Shown piece after piece: positions 50,416-58,349 of a stretch of DNA of 64,000 nt. Source of the stretch: Paludibacteraceae bacterium (GTDB lineage: Bacteria; Bacteroidota; Bacteroidia; Bacteroidales; Paludibacteraceae); the NCBI GenBank assembly GCA_016937795.1, contig JAFGVV010000066.1:1-64000 (forward strand), written 5' to 3'. Below the pieces are notes generated by a model. The model saw only the letters and a list, made by a program, of their open reading frames with translations. It did no database searches and was not told where the DNA came from. The translations under genes were made by a program, and so were the position numbers. The first letter of the stretch is position 1. Every line of letters starts with the position of its first letter.

Positions 50416-51489
50416 ATGCCTATGAACCCGATGATATTCGAACTTACACAGGATGCGGTACAGTTGCTTTGCGATATGATTTCAATTGAATCGTTCAGTC
50501 GCGAAGAACAGAATGTGGCCGATTTTCTCGAACGTTACATTGAATCGAAAGGTTATGTGGCTTCGCGCAGCGGAAACAATATCTGGTTGTTGAGTCCTGG
50601 GTTCGACACAGCAAAACCAACCATTTTGCTGAATTCGCATATCGACACGGTGAAACCTGTTTCAGCCTGGACGCGAAATCCTTTCGGTGCTGAACTTGAA
50701 AACGGCAAACTCTTTGGCCTGGGAAGTAATGATGCCGGTGCAAGTGTGGTAAGTTTACTTCATGCATTTTTCAGTCTGACACAGCACGAACAAAGCTACA
50801 ACCTGATTTTTGCAGCCTCTGCCGAGGAAGAAGTTTCGGGGAAAAATGGCATTGAGAGTTTAATTCGCGAACTTCCGAAAATCGATTTTGCCATTGTGGG
50901 CGAACCTACCGGAATGCATTTGGCTGTGGCCGAAAAAGGCCTGATGGTGCTCGATTGTGTGGCTTACGGTAAAGCCGGACACGCAGCCCGCAACGAAGGC
51001 GAAAATGCCATTTATAAAGCTTTAAAAGATGTGGCATGGTTCGAAAATTATGAGCTTGCGAAAAAATCGGAATTGCTCGGACCTGTAAAAATGACTGTTA
51101 CACAGATAAATGCAGGCACGCAACACAATGTTATTCCCGATAAGTGCAGTTTTGTGGTGGATGTGCGAAGCAACGAACTGTATTCCAACGAAGAGCTGCT
51201 TTCGGAGATCAGGAAAAATGTAAGCTGCGAAGTTCAGGCGCGTTCCACCCGATTAAATTCCAGCGCCACTCCGCTGCAACATCCGGTTGTGAGGCGCGCT
51301 TTAGAATTACAACGCAACACTTACGGCTCACCTACTCTGTCCGATCAGGCGCTTATGCCTTTTGCCAGTGTAAAAATGGGTCCTGGCGAGTCAGCACGTT
51401 CGCACACAGCAGATGAGTTTATTCTGGTTTCAGAAATCGAAGAGGCCATTGAACTGTACACTAATTTGCTGAACGGACTAAAGATATAA
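50416..51489 (+). CDS. argE: M20-family acyl-ornithine deacylase (ArgE type)
   Basis: A 357-residue zinc peptidase-family amidohydrolase that should hydrolyse N-acetyl- (or N-succinyl-) ornithine or -citrulline. Metal ligands and catalytic residues are in place: NSHIDTVKP, GSNDAGASV, AASAEEEVSGKNG, IVGEPTG and the C-terminal ARSHTADEF. The dimerisation domain (GKAGHAARNEGENAI) is present. It closes the cluster argF'-argB-argE and is followed by a terminator at 51542. With an acyl-ornithine transcarbamylase the expected substrate is acyl-citrulline. Confidence 0.93.
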   Translation: MPMNPMIFELTQDAVQLLCDMISIESFSREEQNVADFLERYIESKGYVASRSGNNIWLLSPGFDTAKPTILLNSHIDTVKPVSAWTRNPFGAELENGKLFGLGSNDAGASVVSLLHAFFSLTQHEQSYNLIFAASAEEEVSGKNGIESLIRELPKIDFAIVGEPTGMHLAVAEKGLMVLDCVAYGKAGHAARNEGENAIYKALKDVAWFENYELAKKSELLGPVKMTVTQINAGTQHNVIPDKCSFVVDVRSNELYSNEELLSEIRKNVSCEVQARSTRLNSSATPLQHPVVRRALELQRNTYGSPTLSDQALMPFASVKMGPGESARSHTADEFILVSEIEEAIELYTNLLNGLKI

Positions 51490-51541
51490 GTTTATAAAAA
51501 GTGACTGCATCCTTTCATTTTGTTATTATAAAAACAATCAA

Positions 51542-51571
51542 AAAGCCTGACTTTTCAAAAAAGCAGGCTTT
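51542..51571 (+). terminator. Terminator after argE
   Basis: AAAGCCTG (51542-51549) pairs with CAGGCTTT (51564-51571), loop of 14 bases, flanked by A and T tracts. It marks the end of the long rightward run that begins at 43.1 kb. Confidence 0.75.
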
Positions 51572-51597
51572 AAACTTTTAGTTCGGAAAGAAATTTG

Positions 51598-51606
51598 TAT
51601 TTTTGC
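51598..51606 (+). promoter_or_regulatory. Promoter -7 box for metF
   Basis: TATTTTTGC, an exact consensus match. The leader of about 60 bases has a short CCGGT/ACCGG pairing but no recognised riboswitch. Confidence 0.6.
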
Positions 51607-51674
51607 AAATCAATAAACAACCGGTTGTCTGGCTTTAAACAAACTGATAAACACCGGAATTTGACATAAAAAAG

Positions 51675-52619
51675 ATGAGTTTAGTAGAAAAAATTAAATC
51701 GGCCAAAACCACAGCTTTCTCGTTCGAACTTTTACCTCCTTTGAAAGGAAATGGCATCGACAGTGTTTATCGCACCATTGATGCTTTACGCGAATTCGAC
51801 CCAAAATACATAAACATTACCACGCATCGCAGCGAAATGGTGTTTCGCGAAACTGCTCAGGGACTTTTCGAGCGTGTAGCTGAACGCCATCGTCCGGGCA
51901 CAGTGGCCATTGCAGCTGCCATTCAGAACAAATATAAAATTACGGTTGTACCACATATTATTTGCAGCGGATTTACAAAAGATGAAACCGAATACGCACT
52001 TATCGACCTGCAGTTTCTGGGCATTACCGATTTGCTGTTGCTTCGTGGCGACAAAGCCAGGCACGACCGTGAATTTGTGCCTACGGGACATCGCTATGCC
52101 ACCGAACTTCAGGGACAGGTAAATACTTTCAACAAAGGACTCTTTCTCGATGGATCGGAAATGAAATCGCTCACTCCGTTTTCGTACGGAATGGCTTGCT
52201 ATCCTGAGAAACACGAGGAGGCGCCCAACATGGACTCAGAACTTTTTTATGCCAAAATGAAGGTAGATGAAGGTGCCGAATATCTGGTAACACAAATGTT
52301 TTTCGACAACGAAAAATACTTTCAGTTTGTGGAAAAATGTCGTGCAGCAGGTATCAACGTACCCATTATTCCGGGTATCAAACCAATTACTTTTATGAAT
52401 CAGCTTACAGTACTGCCCAAAATATTTAAAACCGATATTCCTGAAGTATTTGCTGCCGAGCTTCGCAAATGTAAAACCGACGCCGAAGCTGCCGAAGTGG
52501 GTGTGGAATGGTGTACAGCACAAGCCCGCGACCTGATTGCTCACGGTGTACCAAGCATTCATTTTTACTCAATGATGGCTACGCAAAGCGTAAAACGGGT
52601 GGCGCAAGCAGTGTATTGA
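51675..52619 (+). CDS. metF: Methylenetetrahydrofolate reductase (NAD(P)H)
   Basis: A 314-residue TIM-barrel flavoprotein that reduces 5,10-methylene-THF to 5-methyl-THF for methionine synthesis. N-terminal FSFELLPPLKGNGID carries the catalytic Glu. ITTHRSE, VPHIICSGFTKDE, FLGITDLLLLRGDKARHD (FAD contacts) and AEYLVTQMFFDNEKYFQF with IPGIKPIT are diagnostic. It is monocistronic with its own promoter. Confidence 0.96.
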   Translation: MSLVEKIKSAKTTAFSFELLPPLKGNGIDSVYRTIDALREFDPKYINITTHRSEMVFRETAQGLFERVAERHRPGTVAIAAAIQNKYKITVVPHIICSGFTKDETEYALIDLQFLGITDLLLLRGDKARHDREFVPTGHRYATELQGQVNTFNKGLFLDGSEMKSLTPFSYGMACYPEKHEEAPNMDSELFYAKMKVDEGAEYLVTQMFFDNEKYFQFVEKCRAAGINVPIIPGIKPITFMNQLTVLPKIFKTDIPEVFAAELRKCKTDAEAAEVGVEWCTAQARDLIAHGVPSIHFYSMMATQSVKRVAQAVY

Positions 52620-52682
52620 TGTTTCATATTTTAGTGATTAGTGAATCTGTTAATTAGCAAATTTGTGTGTTTACAAAAAGGC

Positions 52683-52776
52683 AAACCAATCAACCAATCA
52701 CCAATTAACTAATCAACCAATTAACTGACTAATCAATTACCTAATCGCCCAATTAACAAACCAACCAATCAACCGA
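52683..52776. repeat. Degenerate tandem repeat of CAATTAACTAATCAAC type
   Basis: About 94 bases built from variants of ACCAATCA, CCAATTAAC and TAATCAA. The preceding segment (52633-52663) contains partly complementary GATTAGT and GTTAATTAG strings, so hairpins are possible. It fills most of the gap between metF and the DUF4834 gene. Confidence 0.7.
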
Positions 52777-52786
52777 CACAAAAGAA

Positions 52787-53014
52787 ATGAGTTTTATTTT
52801 ATATTTAATATTCTTCGTACTCATCATTGGCCTTTTTATTTTACTAGCCGTATTTGGATTTATACGCAGAATTCTGGGTTTTGGTCGCCGTCCGAGAAAC
52901 TTCGGAAATGAACCAACACAAAGTCAGAACGAGAATGCCCGCAGTAATCACAAAGAAAAGATTTTCGAGAAAAACGAAGGCGAATATGTGGATTACGAAG
53001 AGGTGAAGGACTAA
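52787..53014 (+). CDS. DUF4834 family small membrane protein
   Basis: A 75-residue protein with one N-terminal membrane helix (FILYLIFFVLIIGLFILLAV), a basic FIRRILGFGRRPR stretch and an acidic C-terminus ending in EYVDYEEVKD. This is the usual form of DUF4834, a small Bacteroidota family of unknown function. It converges with birA and overlaps its end by 4 bases. Confidence 0.8.
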   Translation: MSFILYLIFFVLIIGLFILLAVFGFIRRILGFGRRPRNFGNEPTQSQNENARSNHKEKIFEKNEGEYVDYEEVKD

Positions 53015-53736
53015 GCATTCTGTACAAATGCCACTTCCTTGAAATAATAAGCGTGAATCTCACCGTTTCGCGTTTTTAGTTTGAGACAACCGTCACTTTC
53101 AATCGCAGCAATTTCCGCATCGAAAAAGCCGTCGTTATCGCGATAAGTGAAAAAGCCGTCCCGGCGGTATAAATTTTCAGAATACTCTTTCTGAATGGCT
53201 TCCACATCCATTTTTTTGTATAATTCCTGAATATTTTTCAACAAATTCTGCAAAATGGCTTTCCGACGCTGGTTCTTGTCTGTAATCTGTCGCAACGAAA
53301 CCGGATTTGGTGCATCGCTTCTGAATATTTTCTGATTGACATTCAAACCAATACCCACAATGCTTGTATTTAATTTTGTGCCCTGAAGTGAGTTTTCAAT
53401 AAGTATTCCGGCAATTTTTTTATCACCAAAATAAATATCGTTGGGCCATTTAATGCTGAAACCCGTACAGAAAGAATTCAGGGTTCGCAAAATGGCCACA
53501 CTCACCAACTGCGAAAGTATAAACTGCTCTGTAATAGCAATATGATGCGGATATAACAACACACTGAACAGCAGATTTTTCCCCTTCTCTGCCTCCCACG
53601 AATTTCCGGGTTGCCCCTTGCCTGCCGATTGAAAATCGGTTCGCAACACAAAACCTTCGGGTAATTCGTATTCGCGCAGCATTTCTTTCAAAACCATATT
53701 GGTGGAGCGCGTTTCGCGGAGATACATTGATTTCAT
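53011..53736 (-). CDS. birA: Biotin--[acetyl-CoA-carboxylase] ligase
   Basis: A 241-residue group I biotin protein ligase without a DNA-binding domain, which attaches biotin to carboxylase carrier domains through biotinyl-AMP. Landmarks are RETRSTNMVLKEML, the nucleotide-loop segment TDFQSAGKGQPGNSWEAE (GRGRxG is replaced by GKGQPG), IKWPNDIYFGDKKIAGILIE and VGIGLNVNQ. A start at the Met of residue 4 is possible. It lies 10 bases after dacB in the leftward unit. Confidence 0.92.
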   Translation of the reverse strand: MKSMYLRETRSTNMVLKEMLREYELPEGFVLRTDFQSAGKGQPGNSWEAEKGKNLLFSVLLYPHHIAITEQFILSQLVSVAILRTLNSFCTGFSIKWPNDIYFGDKKIAGILIENSLQGTKLNTSIVGIGLNVNQKIFRSDAPNPVSLRQITDKNQRRKAILQNLLKNIQELYKKMDVEAIQKEYSENLYRRDGFFTYRDNDGFFDAEIAAIESDGCLKLKTRNGEIHAYYFKEVAFVQNA

Positions 53737-53746
53737 AATGCTGATT

Positions 53747-55153
53747 TTACTTTGAAATGTCTATCAGAAACTTTTCCATTTTCTTTACCACTTCAGATGA
53801 GCTGCCATTCGGATTGTTCACAATAATGGCAAACGCGAGGGTTGTATTTCCTGTCTCTAAATATCCTGCATATGATTTAACGCGCGCAAGCGTTCCGCTC
53901 TTGGCAAAAACTTTTCCCTGTAGCGGTGTTTTAAATAAAAATGTTGATAAAGTGCCGGTAAGACCACCTACAGCTAAACTTTTGGAAAACACATCAGAGT
54001 ACTTGCTCTCTTTTCGCATATAGCTAAGCAATTCCACAAAAAATGCCGCCGAAACGCCATTGTTGGGCGAAAGTCCCGAGCCATCGTTCTGAAAAAGTTG
54101 ATCGACAGGTAATCCTCGCTTATGCCAGAAGTCTTCAATTACACTCACCGACGATTTGAAAGTTGACGGAATTGACTTTTTAGATCCTATATATTTAAAA
54201 ATATACTCCGCAAAATGGTTATTGCTTTTCACATTCGTTTCAGTGATGATGTCGCTCAAAGGTACCGATAAATCTGTATAAATAACTTTCGCAGTTTTGG
54301 TATTGAATAAATCAACCAATGGAAATTCCTGAATTTCAAGTCCCGAAGCAAGAAGTGCTGCATGAAAATGTTGTGCGAGCAGCAAACCCGGATCTGGAAT
54401 GTCGCCTTTTACTGCAAATTCACTTTTGTTAGCAGGAATTTCGCCAAACAAAGTGCGCGAGCCCGAAAAAGGTTCACCATAAAAATAGGCATTGTCGTAA
54501 CCAATATTAGCCGACATTACATAGTTTTGAAACGACATGCCCGCAATTTCCGGTTCAGCGCGTAGAATCTCAGTAGGCGAACCTACTTTGCCCGATTTCA
54601 AAATAAGTCTGAAAGTATTATCGAGATAAGAAATGCCATGAATGCCCGGCGCGTAATAATTGCCCATATCTTCCCAAATCCAGCGCGGATTCACAACCTG
54701 CTGATCGAAAACAGATGTATTGGCTATAATGCGACCATTAATCTTCTTAATACCAGCCGTTTTTACAGCTTCCACCCATTTATTCATAAAATCCTTATCG
54801 CCCATTTTGGCTGAACCTAAAGTGGGATCGCCGCCACCGCGAATAATGAGATTGCCATTCAAAACTCCATCTTTCAGTTCTCCGTCCATTTCGAGCGTAG
54901 TGCTAAAGCGGAAATCAGGTCCGAGCATTTCGAGCGCAGTGGCTGTGGTTACCAACTTCATAGTTGAAGCAGGCACAGCCGAATTATTGGCTCTGTAGCC
55001 GTAAAGTGATTTGTTGGATTTCAAATCTTTTACCAACAGGCTGATATTTGCATTTTTCAGAAGCGGATTTTGTACAAAATCGGCCAGCGCATTTTGCGAT
55101 AAAGCACTAATACTGAAAACGAAAAGAATGATTGGAAATAATAAACGTCTCAT
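53747..55153 (-). CDS. dacB: D-alanyl-D-alanine carboxypeptidase/endopeptidase (PBP4 family)
   Basis: A 468-residue periplasmic class C penicillin-binding protein of family S13 that trims peptidoglycan cross-links and stem peptides. It has a signal peptide (LLFPIILFVFSISALSQ), and the catalytic motifs ASTMKLVTT (SxxK, about 62-66), SNNHFAEY (SxN, about 311) and KSGTLA (KTG box as KSG, about 419). The large insert between SxxK and SxN is typical. It is the first gene of the dacB-birA unit, with a promoter at 55180-55187. Confidence 0.93.
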   Translation of the reverse strand: MRRLLFPIILFVFSISALSQNALADFVQNPLLKNANISLLVKDLKSNKSLYGYRANNSAVPASTMKLVTTATALEMLGPDFRFSTTLEMDGELKDGVLNGNLIIRGGGDPTLGSAKMGDKDFMNKWVEAVKTAGIKKINGRIIANTSVFDQQVVNPRWIWEDMGNYYAPGIHGISYLDNTFRLILKSGKVGSPTEILRAEPEIAGMSFQNYVMSANIGYDNAYFYGEPFSGSRTLFGEIPANKSEFAVKGDIPDPGLLLAQHFHAALLASGLEIQEFPLVDLFNTKTAKVIYTDLSVPLSDIITETNVKSNNHFAEYIFKYIGSKKSIPSTFKSSVSVIEDFWHKRGLPVDQLFQNDGSGLSPNNGVSAAFFVELLSYMRKESKYSDVFSKSLAVGGLTGTLSTFLFKTPLQGKVFAKSGTLARVKSYAGYLETGNTTLAFAIIVNNPNGSSSEVVKKMEKFLIDISK

Positions 55154-55179
55154 AGGCCAAATTAAAATTGCATTTTTTA

Positions 55180-55187
55180 CAAAAGTA
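55180..55187 (-). promoter_or_regulatory. Promoter -7 box for dacB-birA
   Basis: Reads TACTTTTG on the minus strand, 27 bases upstream of the start codon, in a 120-base divergent region. Confidence 0.55.
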
Positions 55188-55232
55188 AAAAGATAAAATT
55201 AAAAAAGTAGATTCTGCTAAGATAAAATTATA

Positions 55233-55241
55233 TAACTTTGC
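55233..55241 (+). promoter_or_regulatory. Promoter -7 box for the orphan lipoprotein gene
   Basis: TAACTTTGC, an exact consensus match. It overlaps an in-frame upstream ATG at 55238, which is therefore not the start; the ATG at 55274 is. Confidence 0.6.
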
Positions 55242-55273
55242 CACATCTCAATATATATTTAACTACTAAGGTG

Positions 55274-55747
55274 ATGAAGAAATTATTTGCCCTGATATTT
55301 ACAATGATTGTGCCGCTATTGATTGTTTCGTGCGACACAAGCCCTATTGACACAGAAAACGGAATTATTTGCAAAGCTGTTTTCAAAAACGACATTTCTT
55401 TACCTGACAGTTTGTTTTTCGACGAAAGTCATCTGATAAGTTACGATACCACAAGTCATGAAATAAAAATCAAAAAAATGCCCGGACTTGACGAATTCCG
55501 GCGTTTTAGTCATTTTGTATTTTATTTGGGAAACGATTCACTGTTTTCTGCCGAAACTGTTTTCGATTATATGTCGTCCACCCGAAGCAATCTTGTTTTG
55601 CGTTACAGTGCCGGAAAAATCTACCTCGAATCATCCTATCCTCCACAACTTAACGACAGCCTTAGCATAGCCAACGAACAAAAAAGAGCTGCAGCTATGA
55701 AAATTTTTGTGGAACGACTGAAGAAAACCGGAAAACTTGCACAATAA
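55274..55747 (+). CDS. Lipoprotein of unknown function
   Basis: A 157-residue protein beginning MKKLFALIFTMIVPLLIVSC, a clear lipoprotein signal with Cys20. The mature part is small and polar with two aromatic strands (RRFSHFVFYLGNDSLF and SNLVLRYSAGKIYLES) and a basic C-terminal helix. I recognise no family. It stands alone between divergent dacB and convergent ogt. The promoter position fixes the start at 55274. Confidence 0.7.
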   Translation: MKKLFALIFTMIVPLLIVSCDTSPIDTENGIICKAVFKNDISLPDSLFFDESHLISYDTTSHEIKIKKMPGLDEFRRFSHFVFYLGNDSLFSAETVFDYMSSTRSNLVLRYSAGKIYLESSYPPQLNDSLSIANEQKRAAAMKIFVERLKKTGKLAQ

Positions 55748-55810
55748 GTAATAAGAAAACTCTATCAAAGCTTCTAATCAAGTACTTGTATCCGAATTCT
55801 TCAAAACTTG

Positions 55811-55865
55811 TCCGCAGTGGCGGATCTTCAAATTTTCAAATCCCAAATCTTCAAATCTCAAATCT
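55811..55865. repeat. Small hairpin and TTCAAATC tandem repeat at the end of ogt
   Basis: TCCGC/GCGGA (55811-55815 with 55820-55824) forms a 5-bp hairpin. It is followed by five variants of TCAAATCT or TTCAAAT up to 55865. The repeat runs into the last codons and stop of ogt (55858). It may act as a weak terminator for the two convergent genes. Confidence 0.5.
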
Positions 55866-56358
55866 TTTTCTCCCTTTCCAGCATTTTCACTTTCAGCTCC
55901 AAACCCCACCGATAACCACCCAAACTACCATCGGTACGCAACACACGGTGACAGGGAATAAGCCACGCCACAGGATTAGCACCAATAGCTGTGCCAACTG
56001 CTCTGACTGCTTTTGGCTTACCCACTTTTTGTGCTATTTGCGCATAAGTGGCTGTACTTCCAACCGGGATTTCACAAAGTGCATTCCATACATTCATCTG
56101 AAATTCGGTGCCACGAACGCACAATTTTGTTTTAGCTTTCTCATCGAAAATTTGTTTGCAAAGCAATTCTGCCTTTGCATTGTTTTCCTGCAATTCAATG
56201 TCGTAAAAACGGTTTTTCAAATCCGTAATCGCCGCATTGCGATTTTCGTGGAAGACAAGCGCACTCACTCCATCTTCCGAAAACACGATGGCACATTCGC
56301 CAAAAGGCGTAGGAGCAAAACCGAAATTGAGCTGACTAACCGAATTTAATTGTTTCAT
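55858..56358 (-). CDS. ogt: Methylated-DNA--protein-cysteine S-methyltransferase
   Basis: A 166-residue suicidal DNA repair protein that removes O6-alkyl groups from guanine. The active site is PCHRVLRTDGSLGGYRWG with acceptor Cys136. The preceding helix-turn-helix region (EFQMNVWNALCEIPVGSTAT, KAVRAVGTAIGANP) is standard. The N-terminal domain is present, so this is the two-domain Ogt form without an Ada regulator. The last residues (MLEREKKI) are coded within a simple repeat. A photolyase gene lies next, divergently, making a small repair neighbourhood. Confidence 0.93.
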   Translation of the reverse strand: MKQLNSVSQLNFGFAPTPFGECAIVFSEDGVSALVFHENRNAAITDLKNRFYDIELQENNAKAELLCKQIFDEKAKTKLCVRGTEFQMNVWNALCEIPVGSTATYAQIAQKVGKPKAVRAVGTAIGANPVAWLIPCHRVLRTDGSLGGYRWGLELKVKMLEREKKI

Positions 56359-56665
56359 TTTAATTTTACTTTGACAGATTTATTTTAAAAAATTGTAACG
56401 CGGACGGAGTATTTTGACGTCCCGTCTCAACGGGAGGAGCAGGTTGTTTTCTGAAAAGATAATTGATTTACAAATAATTATAAAATTTTAAAAATGAAAT
56501 TTGCAGAATGAAGTTATTGCGTTTATTAAATCCTAATTTTGGCTTGTCAAAATTTAAATCCGAATTATATCAGTTTTTAATCTGCTTTGTCTGTTAAATC
56601 TGCGTTGCTATTCTTTTTCAGTACTGACCGATAATAAATAGTTTGAATTAGTTTTTTAGATTATT
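56359..56665. other. Intergenic region with repeat fragments
   Basis: No gene is seen. It holds a TCCCGT/ACGGGA hairpin with a 4-base loop (56420-56435) in a short GC-rich patch, and AATCTGC/TAAATCTGCG strings (56578-56606) of a type I recall as common in Bacteroidota intergenic DNA. No -7 box for ogt was identified. Confidence 0.5.
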
Positions 56666-56809
56666 AGATTCCTCACTACGTTCGGAATGACAGGCAATCA
56701 GCAAGTTAGGTTTTTTGGAGGAGGCAGGTTGGCGGCGAAGCCGCCAACCTGCCTCCTCCAAACTATAATCAATACAAAGCATTGTCATTCAGAGCGTAGC
56801 GAAGAATCT
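56666..56809. repeat. Nested inverted repeat, 144 bp, MITE- or REP-like
   Basis: Outer arms 56666-56692 and 56783-56809 are inverted copies matching at 23 of 27 positions (ends like AGATTCCTC and GAATGACA). Inside lies a perfect 22-bp inverted repeat (56716-56737 with 56741-56762) with a GAA loop, rich in GGAGG and GGCGGC. No coding sequence is present. It could be a non-autonomous mobile element or a repeat pair. Confidence 0.8.
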
Positions 56810-56895
56810 CAGATGTTTAGTCGGTCAGTTGCTATTCTTTTGAATTTCTTTCTGTAAAAATTTATCATTAATCCGACAGAGTAGAATTAAATAAA

Positions 56896-56927
56896 TTTGG
56901 AAAAAAGAAAAAGCTAACTTACATTTG
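56896..56927 (+). promoter_or_regulatory. Complete Bacteroidetes promoter for the photolyase gene
   Basis: TTTG at 56896-56899 (-33) and TACATTTG at 56920-56927 (-7) with 20 bases between them, the best full promoter in the window. It is 36 bases ahead of the start codon. Confidence 0.7.
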
Positions 56928-56963
56928 TTGCAAATGTAGCAATTTAATTTAAAACCGTAATTT

Positions 56964-58286
56964 ATGTCCGGATCAAAACCTATGATTTCAGTATGCTGGC
57001 TGCGTCGCGATTTGCGTTTGCACGACAACGCAGCGTTGTTTCATGCCCTGAAAAGTGGTTTTCCTGTGCTTCCGGTTTTTATTTTCGATGATGCCATTCT
57101 CAATCAACTCGACGATAAAGCCGATAAGCGCGTGGATCTGATTTATCAGATGCTCGAAAATATTCAGCAAAAACTACAAGCTACCGAAGGTTCAATCAGG
57201 ATATTTCACGGAAGCGTAAAACAAGCTTTCGACATACTTATAAATGAATATGCTGTGCAAAAAGTATTTTGCAACCGCGACTACGAACCTTATGCTTTGC
57301 AACGCGATGCCGAAATCAGATATTTTCTGAACGCAAAAAATATTGAATTCCACAGTTATAAGGATCAGATAATTTTTGAATGGAACGAAGTGCTGAAGGC
57401 CGATGGAACACCTTATACTGTGTTTACGCCATTCTCAAAAATATGGAAAAAGCATCTTTCTGAAATACAAATTCCTGCTTATCCATCCGAAAAGCACCTG
57501 AATAATATTTTAAAATCTGATAAAAAAGCGTCTTTCCCGAAACTTGAAGAAATTGGTTTTCATAAAACAGGTATTCAATTCCACGAAGCAAAACCAGAAA
57601 TTTATACTATTGAGAATTACCATCTTACCCGCGACATCCCTTCGCTCGAAACGGGTACTACGGGTATGAGTCTGCATTTGCGTTTTGGCACTCTTAGTGT
57701 GCGTGAATTGGTGAAAATTGCAAGCATTAGCAACGAAACATGGCTCAACGAACTTATCTGGCGCGAGTTTTTTATGAGTATTCTGATGCATTTTCCGCAT
57801 GTGGCGAATGGAGCATTCAAAAAACAGTACGAAGCTATTGAATGGCGTAACAACGAAGACGAATTCCAGCGCTGGTGCAATGGCACAACAGGTTTCCCGA
57901 TAGTAGATGCCGGCATGCGACAACTGAACGAAACCGGGCTGATGCACAACCGCGTACGAATGATTACGGCTTCGTTTCTGGTAAAAGATTTGCTCGTCGA
58001 CTGGCGCTGGGGCGAAGCATATTTTGCCTCGAAACTACTCGACTACGACCTTTCGGCCAATAACGGAAACTGGCAATGGGCTGCAGGATGTGGTTGCGAC
58101 GCAGCGCCTTACTTCCGTATTTTGAATCCGTCTGAACAAACCAAACGTTACGATCCGGAGTTAAAATATATCCGTCGCTGGGTGCCCGAAATCAACGAAT
58201 TTGGCTACCCGGCTCCGATGGTCGATCACAGCATGGCGCGCGAACGCACACTTAAAGCATTTAAAGAGGGTTTAAATAACATTTAA
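56964..58286 (+). CDS. phr: Deoxyribodipyrimidine photolyase, class I
   Basis: A 440-residue blue-light DNA repair enzyme splitting cyclobutane pyrimidine dimers. An N-terminal antenna domain (VCWLRRDLRLHDNAALFHAL) leads to the FAD domain with TGMSLHLRFGTLSVREL, ELIWREFFMSILMHFP, the GFPIVDAGMRQLNETGLMHN region, MITASFLVKDLLVDWRWGE and DYDLSANNGNWQWAAGCGCD, with the Trp electron-transfer residues in place. The Met at residue 7 (56982) is an alternative start, but the promoter fits 56964 well. Light exposure of the organism is implied. It lies divergent from ogt. Confidence 0.93.
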   Translation: MSGSKPMISVCWLRRDLRLHDNAALFHALKSGFPVLPVFIFDDAILNQLDDKADKRVDLIYQMLENIQQKLQATEGSIRIFHGSVKQAFDILINEYAVQKVFCNRDYEPYALQRDAEIRYFLNAKNIEFHSYKDQIIFEWNEVLKADGTPYTVFTPFSKIWKKHLSEIQIPAYPSEKHLNNILKSDKKASFPKLEEIGFHKTGIQFHEAKPEIYTIENYHLTRDIPSLETGTTGMSLHLRFGTLSVRELVKIASISNETWLNELIWREFFMSILMHFPHVANGAFKKQYEAIEWRNNEDEFQRWCNGTTGFPIVDAGMRQLNETGLMHNRVRMITASFLVKDLLVDWRWGEAYFASKLLDYDLSANNGNWQWAAGCGCDAAPYFRILNPSEQTKRYDPELKYIRRWVPEINEFGYPAPMVDHSMARERTLKAFKEGLNNI

Positions 58287-58315
58287 AAGATTCTGATTCT
58301 CAGAACGAAAAACTT

Positions 58316-58324
58316 TATCTTTGC
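58316..58324 (+). promoter_or_regulatory. Promoter -7 box for xerD and the DUF5686 gene
   Basis: TATCTTTGC, an exact consensus match, 25 bases before the xerD start codon. Confidence 0.6.
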
Positions 58325-58349
58325 AGCCGTAAATCAACAAACTCCATTC

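Noticed and set aside
51607..51674. SAM-responsive riboswitch ahead of metF
   Set aside because: Only a 5-bp CCGGT/ACCGG pairing is visible in a leader of about 60 bases; no known SAM aptamer pattern could be matched.
55238..55273. Upstream start for the orphan lipoprotein gene
   Set aside because: It overlaps the promoter box at 55233-55241, and the next ATG begins a clean lipoprotein signal.
55786..56349. 187-codon plus-strand open frame
   Set aside because: It is antisense to ogt, which has an intact active site and full-length homology.
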